A stretch of 24,674 nucleotides of DNA from DATILI01 sp035476635 (GTDB lineage: Bacteria > Pseudomonadota > Gammaproteobacteria > Burkholderiales > Burkholderiaceae_C): NCBI GenBank assembly GCA_035476635.1, contig DATILI010000196.1:1-24674 (forward strand), written 5' to 3'. Of this stretch, positions 1 to 7,663 are shown piece after piece. Position 1 is the first letter of the stretch. Each line of letters opens with the position of its first letter. Below the pieces are notes generated by a model, which saw only the letters and a program-made list of their open reading frames with translations, was not told the origin of the DNA and made no database searches. The translations under genes were made by a program, and so were the position numbers.

Positions 1-1
1 C

Positions 2-256
2 CAGCAGCTCAAGGGCTTCTCCGACGTGGAGTGGACGCAGTACCTCGACGCCGCGGGCTACGCCAAGACTTCGCAGCTGCCATCCAACTACCGCCAACCG
101 CCGGCGACGCCCTTGGTAGCGGTCAAGCGCGCGGACGAGGCTGCAAGGCCTGCTGCGGCGGCGACAACACCCGGGGTTGCATCGACACCTGCAGTCACCG
201 CCGCGCCTGCGCCCGCGCCGCGCAATACCAGCAACCCGGCCGGTATTCGTTTCTAA
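2..256 (+). CDS. C-terminal fragment of an unidentified protein with an Ala/Pro-rich tail
   Basis: The reading frame is open from base 2 and ends with TAA at 254-256, so this is the 3' end of a gene that starts before the window. About 84 residues are visible. The first 30 or so, around the motif DVEWTQYLDAAGY, look folded. The remainder is an Ala/Pro/Thr-rich low-complexity tail ending in NPAGIRF. Such tails are common at the C-terminus of cell-envelope proteins in high-GC proteobacteria, but I recognise no family. The gene converges on rpiA with 5 bp between the stop codons. A GTG at position 26 is in frame, but the codons before it are equally open, so it is not a likely start. Confidence 0.55.
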   Translation, partial: QQLKGFSDVEWTQYLDAAGYAKTSQLPSNYRQPPATPLVAVKRADEAARPAAAATTPGVASTPAVTAAPAPAPRNTSNPAGIRF

Positions 257-261
257 GCGCT

Positions 262-942
262 TTAAAAATTGAGCGTCTTCACGCCCTGGGCGGTGCCCAG
301 CAAGCAGACGCTGGCTTTCTGGTGGGCAAAAACACCCACCGTCACCACCCCGGGCCATTGGCTTACGCTGGTTTCAAAGGCGAGCGGATCGGTAATTTGC
401 AGCCCCGTCACATCGAGAATATGCTGCCCGTTGTCGGTGACCAGGGGCACGCCATTCTTCATGCGCAGTTTGGCCTCTCCGCCCATCGCAGCGAACTGCC
501 TCTGCAAATGCTGCTCCGCCATGGGAATCACCTCCACCGGCAACGGAAACGCGCCTAGCGTCTGCACCAGCTTGGACTCGTCGGCAATGCAGATGAACCG
601 GCTGGACTGCGCCGCCACGATTTTCTCGCGCGTGAGCGCCGCGCCCCCGCCCTTGACCATGTAGCCCTGGCCATCGATCTCGTCGGCGCCATCGATATAC
701 ACCGCCAGCTGCGCCACTTCATTGGCGTCAAACACCGGGATGCCCAGTGCGCGCAGCCGCTCGGTGCTGGCGATCGAGCTGGACACGGCGCCCTTGATCT
801 GGTCCTTCATCGAAGCCAGCGCATCGATGAACTTGTTGACGGTCGAGCCCGTGCCTACGCCGACAATCTCGCCGGTTACCACGTATTGCAGGGCGGCCTG
901 GCCGACCAGGGTCTTGAGTTCGTCTTGGGAGAGTGCGGTCAT
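262..942 (-). CDS. rpiA: Ribose-5-phosphate isomerase A
   Basis: Interconverts ribose 5-phosphate and ribulose 5-phosphate in the cytosolic pentose phosphate pathway. The 226-residue protein has the RpiA landmarks in order: the phosphate-binding loop GVGTGST (residues 28-34), the acidic active-site motif DGADE (84-88) and the motif KGGGAAL (97-103). I chose the ATG at 942 because MTALSQDELKTLVGQAALQYV aligns with the known RpiA N-terminus. A longer frame from a TTG at 978 adds 12 residues with no family support and would overlap the pyrD start codon. No strong ribosome binding site is visible. The gene is divergent from pyrD across 35 bp. Length and motifs are normal. Confidence 0.96.
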   Translation of the reverse strand: MTALSQDELKTLVGQAALQYVVTGEIVGVGTGSTVNKFIDALASMKDQIKGAVSSSIASTERLRALGIPVFDANEVAQLAVYIDGADEIDGQGYMVKGGGAALTREKIVAAQSSRFICIADESKLVQTLGAFPLPVEVIPMAEQHLQRQFAAMGGEAKLRMKNGVPLVTDNGQHILDVTGLQITDPLAFETSVSQWPGVVTVGVFAHQKASVCLLGTAQGVKTLNF

Positions 943-977
943 GGGGGAAAATCCGGGTGAATACCGAGAATTATCCA

Positions 978-2018
978 ATGCCTCTACTGCCCTACGCGCT
1001 TGCCCGTCCCTTTTTGTTTGGCCTCGATCCCGAAGCCGCCCATGAGCTCACCATGCACACCCTGGCCCGCGCACAGGGCACGCCGCTCGAATGGGCGTAT
1101 TGCAGCGGCATGGTCGACGATCCGGTCTCCTTGGCCGGCCTGAATTTCCCGAACCGGGTCGGCCTGGCCGCCGGCCTGGACAAGAACGCGCGCTGCATCG
1201 ACGGGCTGGGTGCCATGGGTTTCGGCTTTGTCGAGGTCGGTACCGTGACACCCAAGGCGCAGCCCGGCAATCCCAAACCGCGGATGTTCCGCCTGCCACA
1301 GGCCAACGCCTTGATCAATCGGCTGGGTTTCAACAACGACGGCCTGGACGCCTTCGTTGCCAATGTGCAGAAGTCCAGCTTTCGCCGCAAGGGGCGGATT
1401 CTGGGCCTGAACATCGGCAAGAACGCCGCTACGCCCATCGAGCGCGCCACCGACGACTACCTGTTGTGCCTGGATGGCGTGTACCCGCATGCGGACTATG
1501 TGACGGTCAACATCTCCAGCCCCAATACCAAGAACCTGCGCGCGCTGCAAAGCGACGAGGCGCTGGACGCATTGCTGGGCGCCATCGCACAGCGGCGCGA
1601 AGCCTTGGCACAGCAGCACCAGCGGCGCGTGCCGATCTTCGTCAAGATCGCGCCCGACCTGGACGCTGCGCAAGTCGATGTGATCGCCGCCACCTTGCAG
1701 CGCCATGCAATGGATGGCGTGGTGGCCACCAACACCACGCTCAGCCGCGATGCGGTCAAGGGCCTGCCGCACAACGAGGAAGCCGGAGGCCTGAGCGGGG
1801 CGCCCGTGCTTGAAATGAGCAACCGCGTGATCGCCCAGTTGCGCGCGGCCTTGGGCAAGCAATTTCCTATCATCGGTGTGGGCGGCATCATGAGCGCTGC
1901 AGATGCCGTGTCAAAAATCAAGGCCGGCGCCGATGTCGTGCAGATCTACACGGGGCTGATATACCAGGGCCCGCAGTTGGTGCGGCAGGCGGCCGAGGCG
2001 ATCAAGCGCAGCCGCTAG
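978..2018 (+). CDS. pyrD: Dihydroorotate dehydrogenase (quinone), class 2
   Basis: Oxidises dihydroorotate to orotate in pyrimidine synthesis, passing electrons through FMN to membrane quinone. The 346-residue protein begins MPLLPYALARPFLFGLDPE, the amphipathic N-terminal helix typical of class 2 enzymes and absent from class 1. Visible motifs are GLAAGLDKN (62-70, FMN phosphate side), the VNISSPNTKNLR block (177-188) carrying the class 2 catalytic serine, TNTT (251-254) and GVGGI (300-304). The ATG at 978 is preferred over upstream in-frame starts, which lie inside rpiA. The stop TAG at 2016-2018 shares a CTAG with the stop of the convergent FAD oxidoreductase. Confidence 0.97.
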   Translation: MPLLPYALARPFLFGLDPEAAHELTMHTLARAQGTPLEWAYCSGMVDDPVSLAGLNFPNRVGLAAGLDKNARCIDGLGAMGFGFVEVGTVTPKAQPGNPKPRMFRLPQANALINRLGFNNDGLDAFVANVQKSSFRRKGRILGLNIGKNAATPIERATDDYLLCLDGVYPHADYVTVNISSPNTKNLRALQSDEALDALLGAIAQRREALAQQHQRRVPIFVKIAPDLDAAQVDVIAATLQRHAMDGVVATNTTLSRDAVKGLPHNEEAGGLSGAPVLEMSNRVIAQLRAALGKQFPIIGVGGIMSAADAVSKIKAGADVVQIYTGLIYQGPQLVRQAAEAIKRSR

Positions 2019-3112
2019 GCCAGCATGGTGGCCACGTAGTCGCCAATCGCCAGGCTGCTGGTGAGGCCCGGCGACTCGATGCCGAACAGGTTGACCAGGC
2101 CCGCCACGCCGTGCACGGCCGGCCCCTGGATCAGAAAGTCGCGCGCGACTTCATGCGGCGCCTGGATCTTCGGGCGAATGCCGGCATAGCCTGGAAGCAG
2201 CGCGCCCTCTGGCAGTTGCGGCCAATATTTGCGCACCTCGGCATAGAAAGCGTTGCCACGCCCCGCATCGACCACCAGATCATCGGGTGAATCGACCCAT
2301 TGCACGTCGGGGCCGAACTTGGCTTGGCCGCCCAGGTCCAGTGTCAGGTGCACGCCCAGGCCCGCGGCCTCGGGCACCGGGTAGATCAGGTGGCCGAAAG
2401 GCGAACGCCCGGACAAGGTGAAGTAGTTCCCCTTGGCGTAGTAAGCGGTCGGCACGTGGCGCGCCTGCAGCCCCACGAAGCGTGCAGCCAGCGCCGGTGC
2501 GTACAAGCCTGCCGCGTTGACCACCGTGGCAGCTTGCAGCTCCGTGCCGTCATCTGCAATCAAGACGATCCCATCGGGGGCGCACTCCGCGCGCGCCAAC
2601 GGTGAATTGAGTGCGACGAGCCCGCCTGCGTTTTCGAGCTCGCCTTGCAGCGCCAGCATCAGGGCATGGCTGTCGACGATGCCGGTACTGGGCGAATGCA
2701 CCGCCGCCACGCAATCGAGCGCCGGCTCCAGCGCACGGGCCTCTTCGCGGCTGAGCAATACCAGGTCGTGCACGCCATTGGCCGCAGCCTTGTCAATGAT
2801 GCCTTGCAGCTGCGGCACTTGCGCCTCGGACGTGGCAACGATCAGCTTGCCGCAGCGCCGGTGCGCCAAACCGCGCTCGGCGCAGAAAGCGTAGAGCATC
2901 TGCTTGCCCTGCACGCAAAGGCGCGCCTTGAGCGAGCCTTGGGCATAGTAGATGCCGGCATGGATCACCTCGCTGTTGCGTGAGCTGGTGCCGGTGCCGA
3001 TACCCGGTGCCGCTTCCAGCACCATGACTTCACGCCCAGCCAAGGCCAGCGCCCGGGCCACGGCCAGGCCAACCACTCCCGCGCCGATGACGACGCAATC
3101 GACTTTTTCCAT
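2015..3112 (-). CDS. FAD-dependent oxidoreductase, L-2-hydroxyglutarate oxidase/dehydrogenase-like
   Basis: A 365-residue flavoprotein of the DAO/GlpD fold. The N-terminal dinucleotide-binding motif is VIGAGVVGLAVARAL (about 8-22), with the acidic residue of the second strand at E33. The block SSRNSEVIHAGIYY (43-56), the motif HSPSTGIVD, the block GVHLTLDLGGQAKFGP and the C-terminal GIESPGLTSSLAIG are characteristic of the L2HGDH/LhgO branch. That family oxidises L-2-hydroxyglutarate to 2-oxoglutarate and donates electrons to oxygen or quinone, but substrate cannot be read from sequence alone. The ATG at 3112 follows the upstream amidohydrolase stop by one base (TGAGATG), implying translational coupling. 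An upstream in-frame extension lies inside that gene and is discarded. Another DAO-family 2-hydroxyacid or amino-acid oxidase is the main alternative. Confidence 0.85.
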   Translation of the reverse strand: MEKVDCVVIGAGVVGLAVARALALAGREVMVLEAAPGIGTGTSSRNSEVIHAGIYYAQGSLKARLCVQGKQMLYAFCAERGLAHRRCGKLIVATSEAQVPQLQGIIDKAAANGVHDLVLLSREEARALEPALDCVAAVHSPSTGIVDSHALMLALQGELENAGGLVALNSPLARAECAPDGIVLIADDGTELQAATVVNAAGLYAPALAARFVGLQARHVPTAYYAKGNYFTLSGRSPFGHLIYPVPEAAGLGVHLTLDLGGQAKFGPDVQWVDSPDDLVVDAGRGNAFYAEVRKYWPQLPEGALLPGYAGIRPKIQAPHEVARDFLIQGPAVHGVAGLVNLFGIESPGLTSSLAIGDYVATMLA

Positions 3113-3113
3113 C

Positions 3114-3962
3114 TCACAGGCTCCGTGGATCGGTCGCGAGCAGCAGTTCCACAAGTGAACGCAGATCACGCTGCAGCGACACAAAGCCGGCGCTGAGTGC
3201 CAATGTCTCTTCGCTCATGTAGAGCTTGCGGTTGATCTCGACCTGGATGCTATGGCGCTGCTGCGCCGGGTCGCCGTAGCGGCGAACCAGCTCCACGCCC
3301 TTGTAGGGATGGTTATAGGCAACGCCATAGCCCAGGTTTTCGAGGTGTGCGCAAACCAGGCGCGCGAGCGGCTCGCTGGAGGTCGTAGCATCGCGGTTGC
3401 CGATGACGAAATCGGCATGCGCCTCGCCTGGAAACTCAGTGGCATGGCTGGCGGCGATGGCCGGCATCGAATGGCAGTTGAGATGGATGCTGTAGCCATG
3501 CCGCGCATGCGCGGCATCGATGGCCTGCTTTACCGCCGCGTGGTACGGCACCCAGCATTGCGCGATGCGCGCCTGCACCTCGGCCACGCCGAGCTGGCGC
3601 TGGTAGATTGGCAGCCCTTCGTCCGTCATGCTCCAGATCAGCCCTTTGCCCAGCCGTACCTTGGACAAGGCCTTGGGATCGGTTTCGACTGGCCCCGGCC
3701 AAGGCCCATCCAGCAGCGATGTGTCGATTTCAGCGATGCCTCGATTGGCATCCAGGTAGCTGCGCGGAAATTGCGCCTCGATCCAGGCGGCACCGAGTCC
3801 GGGCGCGAAGTCGTAAAGCTTTTCCACGTGCGTGTCCTCGGCGTGCCGCAAGAGGCCAAGCGCACAGGCATGCAAAAAATCTGCGGGATAAGTGGTCCCG
3901 CTATGCGGTGAATCCAGCACCAGGGGCGTCCTGCCAGGCAGGGTTCTGATCTTCGAAGTCAT
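3114..3962 (-). CDS. N-formylglutamate amidohydrolase family protein
   Basis: A 282-residue member of the HutG/FGase amidohydrolase family, zinc enzymes that hydrolyse N-formylglutamate to formate and glutamate. Family signatures are LVLDSPHSG (14-22), ED-HVEKLYDF (42-52), RSYLDANRG (67-75) and NCHSMP (162-167), supplying His and acidic residues for the metal site. The ATG at 3962 has no strong ribosome binding site. The gene lies just downstream of a tRNA and its terminator on the same strand, and it ends one base before the start of the FAD oxidoreductase. No histidine-utilisation genes (hutH, hutU, hutI) are in the window, so the substrate in this context is open. Other N-formyl or N-acyl amino acids are possible. 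Confidence 0.88.
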   Translation of the reverse strand: MTSKIRTLPGRTPLVLDSPHSGTTYPADFLHACALGLLRHAEDTHVEKLYDFAPGLGAAWIEAQFPRSYLDANRGIAEIDTSLLDGPWPGPVETDPKALSKVRLGKGLIWSMTDEGLPIYQRQLGVAEVQARIAQCWVPYHAAVKQAIDAAHARHGYSIHLNCHSMPAIAASHATEFPGEAHADFVIGNRDATTSSEPLARLVCAHLENLGYGVAYNHPYKGVELVRRYGDPAQQRHSIQVEINRKLYMSEETLALSAGFVSLQRDLRSLVELLLATDPRSL

Positions 3963-4001
3963 CCGCTGGATTGTGAACTACCGGCTTTCATCCATTCGGG
4001 C

Positions 4002-4034
4002 AAAAAAAAGCCCGGAATCGCTTCCAGGCTTTTT
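4002..4034 (-). terminator. Rho-independent terminator after tRNA-Val / dnaQ
   Basis: On the minus strand an AAAAAGCC/GGCTTTTT stem continues through a single C-A mismatch into GGAA/TTCC with a 4-base loop, followed by a run of eight T. It lies 7 bases after the tRNA 3' end. It should end transcripts coming from dnaQ and the tRNA and insulate the amidohydrolase gene downstream. The A/T-rich stem flanks could also allow some termination on the plus strand. Confidence 0.9.
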
Positions 4035-4041
4035 GTTTGTT

Positions 4042-4116
4042 TGGTGGGCGATACATGGATCGAACATGTGACCCCTGCCGTGTGAAGGCAGTGCTCTACC
4101 GCTGAGCTAATCGCCC
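4042..4116 (-). tRNA. tRNA-Val (anticodon CAC)
   Basis: The 75-nt cloverleaf reads on the minus strand. The acceptor stem GGGCGAT pairs with ATCGCCC and is followed by an encoded ACCA end. The D arm is GCTC-AGCGGTA-GAGC. The anticodon stem CTGCC/GGCAG holds the loop TTCACAC, giving anticodon CAC for GUG codons. The T stem ACATG/CATGT holds the loop TTCGATC. The 5' end is 28 bases after the dnaQ stop. A CATAAT hexamer on the minus strand (4144-4149) overlaps the dnaQ stop codon and could be a -10 element for a promoter of its own, but no convincing -35 is visible. Co-transcription with dnaQ is equally possible. Confidence 0.97.
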
Positions 4117-4144
4117 TGAGCGTTGCTTAAACGCCAGCCCACGA

Positions 4145-4861
4145 TTATGCCACAGAAGAAACCTCGATCCGCCAGACTGTCTTGCCGCCGCTGGATTTGT
4201 CGAGTTGCTTGAGCACCTCTTCGTGCGCGGTGACTTCGAGTTCGTTGGCCAGCAGCACGGGCAGTTCGAAGCCACTCAGATCGATCAGCACCTGATTCAA
4301 ACCCGTTTGGCCGGTATCGCCGGTTTCGATCAGCAGCGCATCCTGGCCGCGCGTGAGGTTGATGTAAACGTCGGCCAGCAATTCGGCATCAAGCAGTGCG
4401 CCGTGCAACGTGCGGCCGGAGTTGTCCACGCCCAGCCGGTCGCATAGTGCGTCCAGGCTGTTGCGCTTGCCGGGATACATCTCCTTGGCCATGACCAGCG
4501 TATCGGTCACGCTGCCAACGTACTCCCTGAAGGGCAGCTTGCCGACGAGTTCAAGCTCCTTGTTCAGGAAGCTGACGTCGAAGGCGGCGTTGTGGATGAT
4601 GATCTCGGCGCCCTGCAGGTAGTCGAGCAGTTCATCGGCCACGGCGGCAAACTTGGGTTTGTCGCGCAGGAATTCGTTGCTGATGCCGTGCACCTTGAGC
4701 GCGTCCTCGTGGCTGTCGCGCCCGGGATTCAGATAAAAGTGCTTGTTGTTGCCGGTGAGCTTGCGGCTGAGCAGTTCCACACAGCCGATCTCGATGATGC
4801 GGTCGCCGCTGTCGGCCGAAAGGCCGGTGGTTTCCGTGTCAAGAATGATCTGCCGCGTCAT
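4145..4861 (-). CDS. dnaQ: DNA polymerase III epsilon subunit (3'-5' proofreading exonuclease)
   Basis: Proofreads replication errors as part of the polymerase III core. The 238-residue protein has the DEDDh exonuclease motifs: Exo I DTETTG (8-13, D8 and E10), Exo II IIIHNAAFDVSFLN (D95) and Exo III TLHGALLDAELLADVY (H153, D158). The C-terminal region, ending KTVWRIEVSSVA, corresponds to the segment that binds the alpha subunit. Its ATG at 4859-4861 abuts the fdx stop codon with no intervening base (TAAATG), so it is the last protein gene of the isc transcript unless an internal promoter exists. It lies opposite no rnhA, its usual neighbour in enterics. A tRNA and a terminator follow. Confidence 0.97.
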   Translation of the reverse strand: MTRQIILDTETTGLSADSGDRIIEIGCVELLSRKLTGNNKHFYLNPGRDSHEDALKVHGISNEFLRDKPKFAAVADELLDYLQGAEIIIHNAAFDVSFLNKELELVGKLPFREYVGSVTDTLVMAKEMYPGKRNSLDALCDRLGVDNSGRTLHGALLDAELLADVYINLTRGQDALLIETGDTGQTGLNQVLIDLSGFELPVLLANELEVTAHEEVLKQLDKSSGGKTVWRIEVSSVA

Positions 4862-5200
4862 TTAGTGATTTTCCTTGGCGTGGTTGATCGAGTACTTCGG
4901 GATTTCCACGGTCAGGTCCGACTGCGCCAGAATGGCCTGGCAGCTCAGGCGCGAATTGGGCTCAAGCCCCCAGGCGCGGTCCAGCAGGTCTTCCTCGTTT
5001 TCATCGAGTTCGTTGAGCGACGGAAAGCCCTCGCGCACGATCACGTGGCAGGTCGTGCAGGCGCAGCTCATGTCGCAGGCGTGCTCGATGTGGATGTCGT
5101 TGTCCAGCAGGGCTTCGCAGATGGAGGTGCCGGCAGGTGCGGACACCTGCGCGCCTTGCGGGCAATACTCGGGGTGGGGCAATATCTTGATGATGGGCAT
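4862..5200 (-). CDS. fdx: ISC-system [2Fe-2S] ferredoxin
   Basis: Adrenodoxin-type ferredoxin that supplies electrons for Fe-S cluster assembly on IscU. The 112-residue length matches the family. Cluster ligands are C42, C48, C51 and C87 in the arrangement HACDMSCACTTCHVIV followed by SRLSCQAI, with the additional conserved C46 near the cluster. The ATG at 5200 is 2 bp from the hscA stop. The isc operon's usual last small gene, iscX, does not follow; dnaQ begins immediately after the stop. Confidence 0.97.
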   Translation of the reverse strand: MPIIKILPHPEYCPQGAQVSAPAGTSICEALLDNDIHIEHACDMSCACTTCHVIVREGFPSLNELDENEEDLLDRAWGLEPNSRLSCQAILAQSDLTVEIPKYSINHAKENH

Positions 5201-5202
5201 GG

Positions 5203-7062
5203 CTAGAGGGTCTCCACGTTCTTTCCCGCCAGCGCCTTTTGGATGCTGTGGTTCATGCGTTCGGCGGCAAAGGCCTCGGTCCCTTTGGCCAGGGCTTGAG
5301 TTGCCTCTTCAATGGACTTGGCGTCCTGGCTGTTGACGGCGGTGGCGCGCAGTGACTGCATCGATGCCTCGATATCCTGGCGCTCGTCGGCACTCAGCAA
5401 GGCGCCATCGGCATCGAGCGCGCTTTGCGTGGCCAGCAGCATGCGGTCGGCATCGACCCGCGCCTCCACCAGCGCGCGCGCCTGCATGTCGGCTTGTGCG
5501 GTGGAAAAACTGTCTTGCAGCATCCTGGCGATCTGGTCGTCGGAGAGGCCATAAGAGGGCTTCACATCGATCTTCGCTTCAACACCGCTGCCCTGCTCTT
5601 TTGCGCTCACGCTCAGCAGGCCATCGGCATCGACCGTGAAGGTGACGCGGATGCGCGCCGCGCCGGCGGCCATGGGTGGAATGCCGCGCAGCTCAAACCG
5701 AGCGAGACTGCGGCAATCGGCCACCAGGTCACGCTCGCCCTGCACCACGTGCAGCGCAAGTGCGGTCTGGCCGTCCTTGTAGGTTGTGAAGTCCTGCGCC
5801 ATCGCGGTGGGAATGGTCTGGTTGCGCGGCACGATGCGCTCGACCAGCCCGCCCATGGTCTCCAGGCCCAGGGACAGCGGAATCACGTCCAGCAGCAACA
5901 AATCGCCGGTGCCGCTGTTGCCTGCCAGTTGGTTGGCCTGGATGGCCGCACCCAAGGCAACCACTTCATCCGGGTTGAGATTGGTCAGCGGTTCCGCATC
6001 GAAAAATTTAGCGACCGCGCGCCGGATTTGCGGCATGCGCGTGGAGCCGCCAACAAGCACGACGCCTTTGATTTCCGACTTGTCCAGCTTGGCATCGCGC
6101 ACCGCCTTGCGCACAGCCTGCAGGGTGCGTGCGGTCAGATCGGAGGTCGCGGCCTCGAAGTCTTCCACTTTGACATCAAACTGCACTTCAGCCCCGGCCA
6201 GCCGAGCACTGAACACTGCGGTATTCGAGGCGGTCAGCGCCTCCTTGCAGGCACGGGCCGCTATCTTTGCGGCCGCCTTGTCGCCCGCCGATTCGAGGTG
6301 CGCACCCAATTGCTGCAGCACCCAATCCGCAAGGATGCGGTCATAGTCGTCGCCGCCGAGCGCGGAATCGCCACCAGTCGCGACCACTTCAAACACGCCT
6401 TGCGTCAAGCGCAGGATGGAGATATCGAAAGTGCCGCCGCCCAGGTCGTAGACCGCGTAGATGCCCTCGCTGGCGTTGTCCAGCCCGTAGGCAATCGCCG
6501 CGGCGGTGGGTTCGTTGATCAGGCGCAGCACGTTCAGGCCGGCCAGTTGTGCGGCGTCCTTGGTGGCTTGGCGCTGGGCATCGTCGAAGTAGGCGGGAAC
6601 CGTGATCACCGCGCCATAGAGGTCATCGTTGAAGGTGTCTTCGGCGCGGTAGCGCAGTGTCGCGAGAATCTCGGCACTGACTTCCACCGGCGACTTCTCT
6701 CCGGCAATGGTCTCAAGGCCCACCATGCCGGGCTTGTCGACAAAGCGGTACGGCAGCTTGCCGCGGTTCGCAATGTCTTCGATGCCGCGCCCCATGAAGC
6801 GCTTGACCGAGGCGATGGTGTTCTCGGGATCGTCTGCCTGCGCGGCCTGCGCTTCGAAACCAATTTTCCTGCCGTTGCCGGCGAGGTAGCGGACAACCGA
6901 AGGAAGAATCACGCGGCCTTGCGCGTCGGGCAGGCACTCGGCCACGCCACTGCGTACCGCAGCGACCAATGAATGCGTTGTGCCCAGGTCAATGCCTACC
7001 GCGATGCGCCGCTGATGCGGATCGGGCGACTGGCCGGGTTCGGAAATTTGCAGTAATCCCAT
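5203..7062 (-). CDS. hscA: Fe-S assembly Hsp70 chaperone HscA
   Basis: Specialised DnaK-type ATPase that, with HscB, binds the LPPVK motif of IscU and promotes cluster transfer. The 619-residue length is close to E. coli HscA. Hsp70 signatures are IDLGTTHS (24-31), the phosphate-2 region VYDLGGGTFDIS and VVLVGGSTRMPQIR. A substrate-binding domain follows and a helical lid ends the protein (terminating NVETL). I chose the ATG at 7062 (MGLLQISEPGQSPDPHQRR), as in HscA relatives. Twenty-one extra in-frame codons upstream lie inside hscB. The gap to the hscB stop is 4 bp. Confidence 0.97.
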   Translation of the reverse strand: MGLLQISEPGQSPDPHQRRIAVGIDLGTTHSLVAAVRSGVAECLPDAQGRVILPSVVRYLAGNGRKIGFEAQAAQADDPENTIASVKRFMGRGIEDIANRGKLPYRFVDKPGMVGLETIAGEKSPVEVSAEILATLRYRAEDTFNDDLYGAVITVPAYFDDAQRQATKDAAQLAGLNVLRLINEPTAAAIAYGLDNASEGIYAVYDLGGGTFDISILRLTQGVFEVVATGGDSALGGDDYDRILADWVLQQLGAHLESAGDKAAAKIAARACKEALTASNTAVFSARLAGAEVQFDVKVEDFEAATSDLTARTLQAVRKAVRDAKLDKSEIKGVVLVGGSTRMPQIRRAVAKFFDAEPLTNLNPDEVVALGAAIQANQLAGNSGTGDLLLLDVIPLSLGLETMGGLVERIVPRNQTIPTAMAQDFTTYKDGQTALALHVVQGERDLVADCRSLARFELRGIPPMAAGAARIRVTFTVDADGLLSVSAKEQGSGVEAKIDVKPSYGLSDDQIARMLQDSFSTAQADMQARALVEARVDADRMLLATQSALDADGALLSADERQDIEASMQSLRATAVNSQDAKSIEEATQALAKGTEAFAAERMNHSIQKALAGKNVETL

Positions 7063-7066
7063 GGCG

Positions 7067-7600
7067 CTATTGTCCCCGCTCCCCAGTGTCCATCTTTTCA
7101 ATACGTGCTTCGACGTCGGTGGCAAAGCGCTCGATGAACATCAGCGCCCTGACCTGTTGCGCGGCCTGGGCCGTGTTGTCTTGCTCATCGAGCAAGGCTT
7201 GCAGCTCCTGCAACACATGCCGGCGTGACCGCAATAGTTGCGCGCTCAATTGGTCGAGATCGGCCTGGTTGGCCGCGTCGTCGAGCGCCTCGCGCCATTC
7301 CATTTGCTCAACCAGAAAGGCATGCGGCATGGCCGTGTTGTTCTCGGCATTGATCGGCACGCCGCGCAACTCGCACAGGTAGGCGGCGCGCCTGAGCGGG
7401 TCTTTCAGCCGCTGGTAGGCCTCATTGATGCGCACAGACCACTGCATGGCCACGCGTTGCGCCGCCGCGCCCTGGGCCGCGAACTTGTCGGGATGCGCTT
7501 CGCGCTGCAGGTCTTTCCAACGCGCGTCAATGGCGGCGCGATCCTGCGCGAACTGCGCAGGCAGGCCAAAGAGTTCGAAATCGTTCGACTGCAGATTCAT
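7067..7600 (-). CDS. hscB: Fe-S assembly co-chaperone HscB (J-domain)
   Basis: J-domain co-chaperone that delivers IscU to HscA and stimulates its ATPase. The 177-residue protein has an N-terminal J domain starting NDFELFGLPAQFA with the invariant HPD tripeptide in REAHPDKFA. A C-terminal three-helix domain that contacts IscU follows. The ATG at 7600 lies about 12 bases downstream of the T-tail of a terminator-like hairpin (7612-7646) and has only a weak AAAAAG upstream. Translation initiation may therefore be modest or the transcript partly attenuated. Confidence 0.95.
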   Translation of the reverse strand: MNLQSNDFELFGLPAQFAQDRAAIDARWKDLQREAHPDKFAAQGAAAQRVAMQWSVRINEAYQRLKDPLRRAAYLCELRGVPINAENNTAMPHAFLVEQMEWREALDDAANQADLDQLSAQLLRSRRHVLQELQALLDEQDNTAQAAQQVRALMFIERFATDVEARIEKMDTGERGQ

Positions 7601-7611
7601 GCTTTTTCAAT

Positions 7612-7646
7612 AAAAAACCGCCAGCACGGTTGTGTTTGGCGGTTTC
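7612..7646 (-). terminator. Terminator-like hairpin between iscA and hscB
   Basis: On the minus strand a 9-bp perfect stem, AAACCGCCA pairing with TGGCGGTTT, encloses a 13-base loop and ends in a run of six T, then ATT. It meets the pattern of a Rho-independent terminator but sits inside the isc operon, 18 bases after the iscA stop and 12 before the hscB start. It probably attenuates hscB-hscA-fdx-dnaQ relative to iscRSUA rather than fully separating them. Confidence 0.75.
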
Positions 7647-7663
7647 GTCGGGAAGCCGGGCGT

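Noticed and set aside
4042..4116. tRNA-Val as a genomic-island attachment site
   Set aside because: No integrase, no repeated tRNA 3' end and no change in gene type are visible on either side.
5425..6972. 515-codon open frame opposite hscA
   Set aside because: Shadow of hscA with the typical His/Gln/Arg/Gly-rich composition of antisense frames.
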